64,000 nt of DNA from Megalonaias nervosa. Lineage: Eukaryota; Mollusca; Bivalvia; Unionida; Unionidae. Below the pieces are notes generated by a model. The model was given only the letters and a program-made list of their open reading frames with translations. It had not been told where the DNA came from and made no database searches. The position numbers and the translations under genes are program-made. The stretch spans positions 1 through 64,000 of the forward strand of contig JAECUM010009324.1 in assembly GCA_016617855.1 (NCBI GenBank), read 5' to 3'. The number at the start of each line of letters is the position of its first letter. The first letter of the stretch is position 1. Positions 1-11,365 of this stretch are shown here, in pieces.

Positions 1-375
1 TACGTATAACAGGGAACCAGTCTAGATCAATCCGCAGTATCATATATTTGTCTTGCAGAAATAGCCGAGGACGTTCCAAATTGATCGAAGGTTTGTTGAA
101 AAATGGCGGGTACAGGAGATTCAAAAGAAAACATTGACAAGCACAGCAACAAAATTATATAAAAGTACTCATTGCGTCTTAAATAAAAGAGATAATTAAT
201 GATAACCAGTAATTAGGTGACAAAATTTTATAAATTTTTATCCAAGTTTGGCTTCAAATGTATGCAGTCATTTCGTGTACAGACATGTTTCGTCAGTTTA
301 CCTTGTTCCCACACCAGATTTAAGCATGTTTGCTTCTTTGGTCTGTTTACTAATTTGTTGTTGTTGTTATTTTAG

Positions 376-555
376 CGAGTTGCGCATAGCAGGAACGAAC
401 TTCACTTGTTGGAATGGTTAGACCAGCACTTATTGAGACTACTTTTAAATGTGCTAAAGGCTTTTGATGACATTCCATTGGATAAATACCGGACGTTGAT
501 AACAATGCTGGCGAAAGAAAACTTTCTGATGCCTATTCTAACTGTTCTTTCGTAA
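376..555 (+). CDS. Possible last coding exon of an unidentified upstream gene
   Basis: A 59-codon open frame follows directly on a splice-acceptor-like sequence (TTGTTATTTTAG, ending at 375) and closes with TAA at 553-555. The translation is leucine-rich and looks helical, for example LEWLDQHLLRLLLNVL and then DDIPLDKYRTL, which reads more like protein than random AT-rich translation. In this frame the TAG of the acceptor is itself a stop, so the frame cannot extend upstream without splicing. No donor linking it to the CCP110 start at 15076 was found, and it ends in its own stop, so I read it as the 3' end of a neighbouring + strand gene. I do not recognise the family. It could also be chance. 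Confidence 0.35.
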   Translation, partial: RVAHSRNELHLLEWLDQHLLRLLLNVLKAFDDIPLDKYRTLITMLAKENFLMPILTVLS

Positions 556-3180
556 AGTTTCGTATCATGATCCTATGATTTTCTTCTAATAGAAACCAAC
601 AGTTCATAATTCACATTGTTGATACAATCTCTATGGATACCTGTCGTTCTGTATTGATAATGAAGAATTTTTACATGGATTGTCTACTCAGTATAGCGTC
701 TTCCTGAAATGGCTTTATATGTACGTGAATTTATGCATTCTAATCATGGATGTGCATTTTCTTGAAGGATGGCAGAATACAACTGCAAAGAGTGGTGATG
801 TTTGTAAATAATGCAACTGTAGATTTCTTTTATAGTGTGATATGTAAGATCTGTGGGATTGTTATGATTAATGCAAATAATTGAAATTTGCACAGTTGGA
901 TAGACAAGTGAAGAGTTCAGCAGAAATGGCAGAAGGTGGCCAGGTGAGATAAAGGCTATATCTGATTCCAAATATATGGTGTAAATCATGATCTAGATAT
1001 GTAAATTCAGGGGAGAAAATTTCACCTCCATTTGAAGCAAATGGGAGGATGTTTGGCATAAGTACAGGAAGATGTTAACAAAGAAATATATGTGGGGGTT
1101 TGTAAATGCAAAATTTTTGTGCCTTCAGTTGACATTTTGGCATACTTTCTTAGAAAATAATGAGTCACACAATCACATGTCCTTGAATAGGCTTTGATAT
1201 GTTGATAAAATAGTGCAAGTTTTCTCTAACCTTTATGAGCATGGTTTGATACAATGCTGCTTAATTTTGCTTGCTCCTGTTTCAAGTGACTGTGTTGCTA
1301 CTCTGGTTTCAGTGAATTGCTGTTTTCGATGGGAAATACTTTCTGATTTGATTGCATATATTGCTTGGTCATGTCATCCAAATTTTGCTGCCTAGAAGTG
1401 ATCACATGACAAACAACCTATGAAAGGGATTCACAGACAATTGTATCATGCTTACAGTACTCATATGGTATTGTTTGAAAATTTCGGCTGCTGTTAGCCA
1501 ATGTAGGGAAAAGGCTGATGATTATTCAGTTGTGTTTAATTATGAAGGGGGTTCAAGATTTGGCGAGGCCACACAATTTTGCTAGACTACTCTGCAGCTA
1601 CTTGATTCCACTTCAGTGATTGGTCTTTTTCCAGTTAATACTTATATGTACACTTTTTGACCAATGAGAGGAGGGGATAATAAATAGATGCAAACTTACA
1701 ATCCCCATAACCTTGCCTGAGATGATACAAAGTGACTTTTAATTTAAAAAAATGCCAACAAGTCTGTAATCAGTGCTCAAAGAAAAATGCTTTTAGACAT
1801 ATTCCCCTGGCTGGTGATTTAAATAATGTCATAACCCCCAAATGAAATTCCACAAGCCCAGACTCCAGTTTCCACATGCCAAAATTTCCCTTTTTTAATG
1901 TTGTCACACATTGTTGCAATAGCTACAGTTTGAATATAAATTCAAATGGGTTCAAAGGGGTTTGAAGGTAATACAAGTGTCATTCGTGTTCATCGCTATG
2001 CTGGTTTGCTTCACAAAGTCAAACTCCGTCAACCAAAAGTTCTGAAATTTATTTTGGGGGGGGTTTTGCTGATAACTAATTGCTTCCTTAAAATTGGCTT
2101 AAAAAATGAATTACACTTAACACTTTTCCGACAACCTGAAATGACGATGCTTTGCATTCTATATATGCAGTAAAATTGGACTTCTAAGAAACGTTACTGC
2201 TGTTCACAAACTTGTCAAAAAATATAATAAATATGCCTTAAGCAGTCTCATTCAAGGCAGTAATAATAAGTAATAACTTTTGCTCTTGTACACACATCTA
2301 GCATCTCTTTGATTTACTTTAATGGGTTGTTCCACTTCCTCATCCTACCTTTGCAAATTAGCACAATGGGCTCACCAACTGCAGGATTTAAACACATTTC
2401 ACTAGCTATTGTCAGCAAACACATCTCACTAGTTATTGTCAGCCAGTTAAGTAATATGTGAAATGGTGGTTTATACTTGACTTCTTTGCCTTTAATTGCT
2501 GCTATTTAAACTGCCCAAAGGATACTTTTGCATCAGCTCCAGTCATGACTGTTTACCGGTTATACATGCTACATGTTACGGGCATATACTGAAAGTGATG
2601 GCTTTTTTTTGTTGTGAAGATTACTGAAACTCAACCATGTCAGGGGGGTTTGGGACTACAAAATCGTATTTTTATCATGACACGCCACGCTTCATATCTG
2701 ATTAAAATCAGGTCTCAATTTTACGTAGGACAGTGGTGATCTGATTTAGATCGTGCTGTTATGGCAGTTATGTCAACATCTTGAAAATATATTTAAACAC
2801 TTCATCAGTGCAATCGAAGTTCCTCACGCAAAATTTTTTGACATGCCCGACAGGCACCTCACATGGAATACAGGATGGGCCTGATCTAAAATTAGAGGGC
2901 CCCGGGCATCGGCTTTTGGATTTTTGAGCACTGGTAATTAAAAATTATCAAGCAAAGATGGTTGTTGTCTGTTCATGTCTTGGTGTTTACCATCTTAGGT
3001 CAAAATCCTGTGGTCAAAACTTAGCTGTCCAAATATCTTGCTTGGGATGGGAAAAGGTCAGGGGAAACTCAGAATATGTCATAATATATTATGAGCAGGA
3101 TTGTTGTCCTTGTTAATCAACATTTATATTCTGCAATCTGAGCACATGAGGCTTTAGATCTTCTGTATGCTTAAAATGCC
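556..3180. other. AT-rich non-coding stretch, nothing recognised
   Basis: Only short unrelated open frames occur here (81 codons at most), with no domain-like translation, splice context or terminal repeats that I could see. It is read as intergenic DNA or an undetected 5' intron of CCP110. Confidence 0.5.
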
Positions 3181-3284
3181 GTACACAGTCCATTTTATTT
3201 TGAATGTAAATGAACACTTCTGAGATAATGCTGTACACAGTCCATTTTATTTTGAATGTAAATGAACACTTCTGAGATAATGCT
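3181..3284. repeat. Perfect tandem duplication, 52 bp x 2
   Basis: Positions 3181-3232 and 3233-3284 are the same 52 bases, starting GTACACAGTCC and ending GATAATGCT. The lack of divergence suggests a recent duplication or an assembly artefact. Confidence 0.9.
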
Positions 3285-4184
3285 ATTTCTTGAATGTTGG
3301 AATTTACAGGAGTGTCAAGAATGCAGCAAAGGTATGTGGTGTATATAAACTGGTTCTACACAATTTACTATTTTAAAATTAATATACTATTATTGTATTG
3401 TAATATGTTTAAAAAAAATACACCTGAATGTGAAAGGTAATTTAGCAGTATGCTGCAGTTGTACCAAAACCACACAAGTTAAGATTCAAACACACTTGAT
3501 AAACAGCAAGATTTGTTTTTCTGCAGTGCATGTATGAAATATGGCAACATGTAATGCTACAATCATTCAGAATCTTTTTGATCAGTACTTTGTATAGAGG
3601 AAAGTAACTTAGTATTATGTCAGTTAACATTCAGTAATACTTTTATCAAAGAAAAGAATACTAAAGAAAAAGTTTCCCTGTGTACATACCCTGATTTTTT
3701 TAGGTTTAAATCAGAAATATACATGGTGAGGGGGTAAACAAAATATTTTCATTGTAGATTAAAATTTTGTTTTCTACTAGACACAGAGTTCTTCAACAGA
3801 TGCATGTCCTCTGGGTTTTGACACTTGGAATATAAATTTGAACCATTTCTTGTGCATGAAAATTCCAACCTGTGCAATTTTATTGCACATGTTGATATGA
3901 GCTGGAGCATCCATCTTAATTACCTTGATTTGCCTTTGGCAAAATTTTCTACTGAGCGCAAGCTGTCCATAACAAATTGACTGGAAGCACCTGTTATCAA
4001 CATTTGCTAGAAGGCTGTTTACACATTATCGGCCAATAATGTCGCTCCTATACAGAATTCGTATCAACTGGACAGAGCTTGTGGGTGGGCATACAGACGT
4101 CTCGGAAATGCTTAATCGTGCTTATTTGGATGTAGTTTTTTTTATCTGGAATGCAGAAGATCACTTACATTAGAGTCCTCCGTA

Positions 4185-4510
4185 TGCATGCAATAGCTGG
4201 GCAGCAAATTCAAAGACTTGCCAGTCCTGCTTCAACCACCTGCAGAGTGGGGAAGATGTGTTGATCACTTGATCGATTTAGTTGTGCTGATATTTACAAT
4301 GACAATTCAGTGGCTGAAAGCCCCCCAGATGTGCATGTTGTCATTATAAGAGTACATTAAAAGAACATGGCACAATAGCTGGGTGACAGGTTCAAAGACA
4401 TCATTTAGCTGCTGGGTGGGAAAATGTACAGTGACTGAATTTAGAGACAGAAAGTCCCAGAGATGTACATGTGGTCATTAAAAGAGTATATTAAATGAAC
4501 AACTTTAGCT
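4185..4510. repeat. Diverged tandem duplication next to the hAT/TTF remnant
   Basis: Blocks containing CAATAGCTGGG, TTCAAAGAC, CAGATGTGCATG and AAAGAGTATATTAAA recur twice (about 4188-4370 and 4374-4500) with substitutions and length changes. They lie just upstream of the remnant at 4602-6121 and may belong to the same insertion. Confidence 0.55.
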
Positions 4511-4601
4511 TTCATTATTTTGTTCATTTCCGAGTGTAGCTGAATAAGTAATGCATGTGACTTCGAAATCAAGACACATCGAGACTTAGACAAAGTGCTG
4601 T

Positions 4602-6121
4602 GTGCAAATTTGGACAAGTATTTTGGGGTTAAATGGCAAATTGACAAAGCATTGTAATGAGATTCAAAAGAGTGCTGAAGTTGCTAGAAGCGATAGTTTG
4701 ATTGGGAAAGGAGCTAAGTGCAAGAAAGTGTGCAATACCTGGCTTAGTGTTTGGACTAAGACCTTTCCTTGGATTGACAAAATTCAGTCTCACTCTGATG
4801 AACAAACAAGAGCTATATGTCAGTGGTGTAAAGAATGTGGAAAAATAAAACCAATGGCAACCACTGTTTTTTGTCTGATCTGCAAAGTTCCACATTTTCA
4901 GGGAGGGAACTGCAACTTTTGCTGGTGGGGCTCCTATTTTTACTTAAATAAGAGTCCTGGACTTCTAGTCTAAAATCCTAGCGAGACCTCTTGGCATAAC
5001 TGGATGAAAGTTAGAATGTTTGAGATTATCTTTGATATTTATGACAGAGGAAGAGGGAATCAATTTTGATTTGATTGGATTAACATTTGATTAGATATCT
5101 GCGTTTGTTTGATTGTCCATCAACATATATGTGATTCTTCTGGCATCTTTAAAAAATACTATTTTAAATGCCATCTACTGTGCATACTTTTTTATGCTCG
5201 AAATCTACCCTACTGCTTTTGAAAAATAAAAAAATTATTATTATTATTGTTACTGGTATTATTATTATTATTATTAAACCCCCAAAATTGTATTCTTGTG
5301 TGTTTTATCCCCAGATTGCAGAAACCAATCTGTTGGTATCAGAAATATTGTACCAGTGCAGTGAGGTGTGGCTGAGTAATCAGGTTACAAAGGCAAATAT
5401 GTATTTAACAGCTGTTAATTGATTACCTTGCTGTTGTAATGTAGAAAGTTTTGGGTCCAATGCAGGATGTCTTATTAGGGTGTTATAAGTAATAAATGGA
5501 TCAAAGATGATTATGGCTAAGTCTTTTAATAAAAATCTGCTGACATTTGGCAGAGGTGATATGAAACAATGATTTCAGAATAAACAGTTGGAATTTTTAA
5601 TTTTTTGTACTATTTAATTGTTATTGTGTTGTTTAGGTTGTTTTTAGAGGAAAATTAAAGGGCGGATGATCTATGTTTTAGTTCATTTGATGTCAAAATG
5701 CTGAAATGTAAGCTTTCTCCCTGTGCTAACAAAATAACTGACTAATAAATATGAAATTCTAGAATACATCTTGGGTCCAATTCAGAGACTTTCAACTTAA
5801 GATGAACTTAGCATGGAGGAGTATTGGAAAGCAGTCAGCAACATTAAAAGCCCAGCCACTGGAAAATGGAAGTTTGAACTTTCATGCAGGCTGAGCATGG
5901 TTATTTTGCCATTGCCACATTCTAATGATAAAAAGAAGACCTTCTCCGTTCTTCACAAAAGCACAAAAGAAAGTGTTTCAAGGGGAAATCTGAACCAGAA
6001 AACTATTGAGAGCCTGTTCAATGTGAAACTCAATAATAACAATCAGCAGTCGCCAGTCAGTGGTCCTGTGAAGAAAACTAAAAATGCTTCTGGGTTTTAT
6101 TTTCAAAAATCTTGGCATTGA
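4602..6121 (+). pseudogene. Remnant of a hAT-transposase-derived (TTF zinc finger + dimerisation) gene
   Basis: Two open frames look like the ends of one hAT-like protein. The first (4602-4973) has WLSVWTKTFPWID followed by CQWCKECGK, the arrangement of the N-terminal TTF-type finger in ZNF862-like and other transposon-derived proteins (W, then FPWL, then CxxC). The second (5813-6121) starts MEEYWKAV and contains LPLPHSNDKKKTFSVL and then TIESLFNVKLNN, resembling the C-terminal hAT dimerisation region, where LPHSNADAERVFS is typical. The two pieces are in different frames, and about 840 bp without domain-like coding separates them, so most of the catalytic middle is missing. A spliced host gene derived from a transposon is an alternative, but no convincing junctions were seen. 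Family assignment is from remembered motifs. Confidence 0.45.
5235..5277. repeat. (ATT)n microsatellite
   Basis: Imperfect ATT trinucleotide run, interrupted near its middle, lying inside the hAT/TTF remnant. Confidence 0.85.
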
Positions 6122-6885
6122 AATAGAAGATATACCTCTTCCTTTTTCACTGACTTGTCATACAGCGGGTCATATTAATTAATCCCAATGGCTCAAAGAA
6201 GAAAATTCTCTTTTTTATCTCAGTCTCAGAAATGAGCTACCAGTGATGGTTAGTCTGACCTCTCAGTCTGACTCCAAAGAGACATAAAGTTTGTAACAGT
6301 TCTGTGGGGAAGGAGAAGAATTCTCCTAAACTTGTAAGAAATCTTTAGCATCAGTTTATCATCTGTGAATAAGGAACAATCCCAACCATGGGCACATGAC
6401 TTGAAAACAAATTACTCTTAATATCAGTTTTGATTCTTGAGATTTTGGTATCAAGGGTGAAATGACTCAGTTTTGAAGTCCATTAAGAACACCATTGACA
6501 GTGTTACTGAATGGAATATGCAGCAGTTTTATGCATGGGACTAGTGCATTTTCAAGAACAAAGTTGGATGTACTTGTGTCTTAAAAGTACTCCTAAAAGG
6601 TTTATCAGACCATACTGCTCTATTGAAAACCTATCATTTTGCCACAGAAATTGTGAGTGCCACTTCACAATAACTCGATGTATCAACAGTAAACATCGGT
6701 ACATAATGGTTTATTGCTTTTCAAGATGACAACATGACCTGCTTATCCTAATAGTCCAGCAGTGAAATACATTGATGCTTCACATGTGAACTGCAGGCCA
6801 GTTTTCAGGAATATCTCAAGTAGTTGGCAGCCCATATTGACACTGTTGAAATGCTCAGAGTCAAACTGGTTTGGTCACACTATAC

Positions 6886-7038
6886 CAGGCCCGGCCCTAG
6901 CAAGGCAAACGAGGCAACCACCTTGGGCCCCGCACTTCTCCGAATAGCAATTTGTTTGCTTGGTGCCCCGCGCTTATCGCTTGCTGCCTTGGGCCCTGCA
7001 TGCTGCCTTGGGCCCCGCACATCCTAGGGCCAGGTCTG
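6886..7038. mobile_element. GC-rich hAT-type MITE, 153 bp, with perfect 8-bp target duplication
   Basis: The element starts CAGGCCCGGCCCTAG and ends CTAGGGCCAGGTCTG, which are imperfect inverted repeats. It is flanked on both sides by CACTATAC (6878-6885 and 7039-7046), an exact 8-bp duplication typical of hAT insertions. The interior repeats CCTTGGGCCC-type motifs and is markedly more GC-rich than its surroundings. It has no coding capacity, so it is a non-autonomous element. Confidence 0.85.
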
Positions 7039-8100
7039 CACTATACAATGCTTAAAAAATCCAATAGCTAGATGCCTGCAATGCTCATAATATTTTATGG
7101 TTGAAAACTATTGCTTTTGAAAATTAACAGAATTTTTATATTATAAAAGATAAAAAAACAAAGAAGGGGAAAAGGTATTTTCTTGTGTTCTATCCACAGA
7201 AACCAACCAGTGTCCTGAGGATCTGAACTGTTTCAGCAGTTGTGTCTGATGCATTGATACATGCTGAGCAAACAGATTAAGGCTAACAAGAACTGGCTAC
7301 CACAAAATATTTTGTGATGCGGTATCACATAATTTTAAAACATACAATGATATGTACTATAGTATACCTCAATTATATTACGGGCCAAACAATTTAATGT
7401 TCTTAGCCAGGGTCCTGGGAGTTTTTTTTTTTTTTAAACATTCCACCTCTCAGTAGCTGGGAAAAGATCTTGCTCTCATTTATAGGAAAATAATACATTA
7501 TATCCATTATATTTTTTGAAAACTTCATTAACTTGAAAGAAGTGAAAATGAAATAGCTCAAAAGAAAATCACAGCACATCTTCCCACCCATCCCCACCCT
7601 GAAAATTAAAATGTCAATACCTTATAGTAGATGAATTTGCTATGTGTATGATGATAGCTGTATAAGTTGTAATCTATAAACTGTAACTAAAGGGGAATGA
7701 TTCAGCTTACACTAAAGCTGACATCCTTTAAAAGACATTGTGCTGACATTAGAGAGCTTGCTGATAAAATTGGGAAGTATTTACATTTAAGCCTACAATT
7801 TACTAGCTACGTTATTGATATAATAGGCAGGGTAACTTTGAGGGGGGTGTGATCACCCAGTTAAGATATTTATCAGAGAGGGCCAGTAAACATAAAACAT
7901 AAAACACACTTACTCAACAGACATCACAAAATATTTTGTGGACATGAGAAATTTTGTACAATTCAGACAGAAAACAACTGCTGTCCTGAAAATCTTAGGA
8001 AGATTTGCAGTCTTTCTAAGGAATTCATGTAGTGAAAAAATACCCCGTTGTACATACCACTGGAAAAAATACTGCTGTATACTGGTAATATTGTGCACAT

Positions 8101-8103
<3 letters not shown>

Positions 8104-8152
<49 letters not shown>

Positions 8153-8155
8153 TAT
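8104..8155. repeat. (TA)n microsatellite with short (CA) tail
   Basis: About 40 bp of uninterrupted TA followed by CACACACA. Open frames crossing it (runs of Tyr-Ile) are artefacts. Confidence 0.95.
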
Positions 8156-8229
8156 TGGCTTTACCCTCAACCTTCCTCCACCTGCAAACATTATTGATGA
8201 AATTTCCCTGTAAAATGACTCTATATATG

Positions 8230-9430
8230 ATGAATTTGACACTTTCACACAAAAAGTTTATACCTCTCAGTTCTGCATTCTACCTAAGACACATCATGTA
8301 CACAGTGGATCAATCACTACCTTTAAGGTACCCTGATACTTTTTCAGCATGTGACTTGCAAATAGACAGTCAAAATATGTTGGTAAAATTTTACAACCTT
8401 TAATGGAATCTCTTCCTTCATATATCAAGAATACTTAAGGTTTCATTAGTAAATTGACATTTCTTCCAAAAATATTAACAAGTCTTTGCTTGTTACACTT
8501 GATGCAACTTCTCACTACATATACTGCACACAGAAGGTATATCTTTCAAGCTTGCAAGTACATGTACTACCTCAGTAAAGAAAACAAGTACACACATTAT
8601 CTAACAACATTTGTGATTTGATCAAACTGGTACTTGAAAATAACCATTTTCAGCTTGATGATGTGAACTGTATGCAAAATGTAGGTAATGCTATGGGTAG
8701 TCCTATGCACCATTTTTTACAGGAAAAATTAGAAAATGACTACTTGAATAAATGCCTTTTGAAACTAGCTGTATGGTTAAATTCATGGAATGCATCTTTA
8801 TTATATGAAATCATTCCTTAAATAATCTTAATAAATTCATTGACTGCTTAAATAAATTTCGTCCATAAATTCAATTTTACATTCAACTTATACCAAAAAA
8901 GCATCATTTTTGAATATGTATTATAATTAAAAACAAATGTAATAATTTAACTAGTGTGCATGTTATAAACAAATGTTTATGAGTTATGTTGAATATTATC
9001 TGTGTCATGTAAAATCATGTTATGATGGATTACCATACCACCCAAAAAAAGTGATGAAAACAGGTTATTTCTGAAGATGGTGTATTCACAAATTAATGAC
9101 AGAATTATGTCAACATTTTTTAAAAGAAATTGTCCAATTGATATTATTGATGGTGTTTTGAAAAGTTATCTTTTTCTGTACAGTTTCAATCACTGAAATG
9201 TATAATCACAGACTAAAATCAAAATATTCCTTTCATTGTTGAGTATAATCTTATGTTACCCTATCTAGGTAGGATTATCAGGAAATATTGGGATCCATCA
9301 CAGTTATCTTGGAAGCTAAAATGTTAAATCTCTTCACAAAAGCAAACCTGTACGTGCTTACAGACAAACTAAGGATATGTGTATTCTAAATTCATAAAGA
9401 AACCATATACAGTGGTTTGTGTACTAAATG
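8230..9430 (+). mobile_element. Decayed Penelope-like element, reverse-transcriptase region
   Basis: Fragments in shifting + strand frames line up in the order expected for a Penelope-like RT. ILPKTHHVHSG (about 8277) resembles the LLPKIHKP block. PLMESLPSYIKN (about 8398) resembles the SLPSYIKD block. The open frame 8618-8821 gives LVLENNHFQLDD and then VGNAMGSPM, resembling LxNNxFxFxG...GTAMGTxMAP. Downstream, SKPVRAYRQTKDM (about 9340) resembles the PPLVAYRR block before the endonuclease. The catalytic YxDD region is not recognisable and there are many stops, so this is an inactive fossil. No GIY-YIG endonuclease was found. Block identities come from memory of the family. Confidence 0.6.
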
Positions 9431-9498
9431 TAATAGATAAAAATGTTTGAACTTTTTTTTTTTATTAATGAAAATACTAGTTTAAATAGAGGTCATGT

Positions 9499-9713
9499 AC
9501 CATATATACTCGCTTAAAAGACGAGTCCAACTCCAAAGTGCATGGACCCAGATCTGCCATTGCATAATGCACCAGTAGATGTGTGTCTGTGCACATTGTT
9601 AGGAGTAATCAGCAAAACAAGCAACATAGACCCTGATCTGCAGGTGTGTTATGCAATGCCAGATTAGGATTTTTGTTGTTTGCAGTTTGACTTATAAGCA
9701 AGTATAAATGGTA
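9499..9713. mobile_element. Palindromic MITE, family B, copy 1
   Basis: Terminal inverted repeats read GTACCATATATACTCGC at the left and GCAAGTATAAATGGTAC at the right. Inside, CAGATCTGCCATTGCATAATG is mirrored by a diverged inverted copy near 9650, so the strand could fold back on itself. Related copies lie at about 11147, 13380, 50287 and 59725. The superfamily was not identified. Confidence 0.75.
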
Positions 9714-9867
9714 CACTAGTATAAAATTTAAGATGGCTAATAATAATTAACATTGCAACCTAAGAAGTCTGATAACTTGTAGCAGTTGCAGGATTCAGTA
9801 TGATGAGATTTATTTCACATAAATAACTTTAGCAATCCACAAGTTTCATCTCATGTTGCCACATATT

Positions 9868-10112
9868 TGGGTGAGTGAGTGGTCTAGCACTCACCTTTAT
9901 AAGTCACTGCTATCTCACCTCCGTCCACGTGGGATTGAGTCTTGGGCTTGGCTAATGTGGGTATGTGAGAACACTTGCCAGTAGCTTCCCATGGATTGGT
10001 GGTTCTTAACTGGGTTTTCCCAGGTTCTTCCTCTGCCATTTATACTGTGTGCAATGTATAGCCTATCTTGCACTGAGAAATGGCATTAAACCCAAAATAA
10101 CAACAACAAAAA
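9868..10112 (+). mobile_element. tRNA-derived SINE, family A, copy 1
   Basis: This shares the family layout: a tRNA-like head (GTGGTCTAGCACTCACC, then B-box-like GGGATTGAGTC), a body with GGTGGTTCTTAAC and GGTTCTTCCTCTGCC, and a tail of GGCATTAAACCC followed by AACAACAACAA. The 5' end is more diverged than in the copy at 31962. Confidence 0.8.
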
Positions 10113-11146
10113 TCCACACATTTTAATGATGGCTTCCATAAGTTAAAAGATGTTTCATTTATACCATTTGATATTGTTAATTCTGAAATGGAATGTCAGT
10201 TTAAAGGGAAACTTAATGGATTTACTGTTTGGATATTGTCTATTCAAATGATTGAAATTCTAAGATTAGATACAAGCTTCATTAATTAATAAATTCATAG
10301 TATTCAATTATTTCTGCATATTTGAAGGAAAATAAAACTCTTTATTTATATAAATTCTACTGTAATGCAATTAAGGAAGTTGATTAGTTCCAAATATTAA
10401 ATGCTGATGTTGATTAAATAATACATTTTAGGATTAATATATTGAGCATTGAAGTTCATAATTTGATTAGACATTTGGCAGCAAAATTTGATTTATTGTT
10501 GATTGATCATTTTCTTTGGATTAAAGGAAATTTCTAATTGGAGAGCCAGTTGACTGATGATCATCTAGATTTTGCTGACTTCTTGTCCAGTGGGCAACCA
10601 TGCTTTTTCAAAATTGTTCAACCCTTGCATGGCCTTTTATAATATGTCTGTTCTTTTTATCACAATTTATTTGGAAATAGTTTAGTTATTATCACCCAAA
10701 GGACTGTTGCAGAAACATCTTAGAGTTTAGCAAGATGTCATGTAGAGATGAATGAATTATTCCCCAGTTATTGACAGGGAAGAGGAAACGGATCATGTCA
10801 TATGATCAGATTTATCAATTACACATAAGTTATTGATAGAAGAGTGGAAACATGTTTGATTGTAAAATTTGAACCAGTTCTTAACATTAATTCTTAATTT
10901 TCACATTATTACTCAAATGTGTGCAGAAGAGAAAACATCACTCTAAGATAAAAACAAATTTTGATCAAATATTTCACATTGATGTGTTGTGTGTAGGGAT
11001 GGAAATAGTTCTATGCGTCCTACATGGCAGTCTTACTGTGTATAAATTTAATGAGACTTTGCTGTTCATGTGACAAATCTGGACAGATTGATCACCTCTT
11101 CTTAGGTCTGCTAATCATTTATACAGTATATTGTGAACATGTGTAT
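10113..11146. other. AT-rich non-coding stretch, nothing recognised
   Basis: No open frame of note and no repeat structure that I could see. Confidence 0.5.
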
Positions 11147-11365
11147 TATCATCTATACTCTCTTATTAGATGAGTCCACCTGCAAACTACACAGACCCAG
11201 ATCTGCTGTTGCATTATGTCATGGTAGATTTGGGTCTGTGCAGTTTGTTAGGGGTAATCAGTAGAACAAGCAACATAGACTGGTCTTCCTGCACATTATG
11301 ATACAGCAGATCAGAATCTTTGTTGTTTGCAGTTTGGATCGACTTATAAGTGAGTATATACGGTT
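11147..11365. mobile_element. Palindromic MITE, family B, copy 2
   Basis: Left end TCTATACTCTCTTATTAGATGAG and right end CTTATAAGTGAGTATATACGG are diverged forms of the family termini. The interior (CAGACCCAGATCTGCTGTTGC, then TAGGGGTAATCAGTAGAAC) matches copies 1 and 4. Confidence 0.75.

Noticed and set aside
108..167. ATGGCG with good start context near the window edge as the CCP110 start
   Set aside because: The frame stops after 19 codons, and the only nearby donor-like GT (after ATGGCGG) is phase 1, which does not join the phase-0 exon 1 in frame.
7938..8252. Open frames with Tyr-Ile runs
   Set aside because: Translations of a (TA)n microsatellite.
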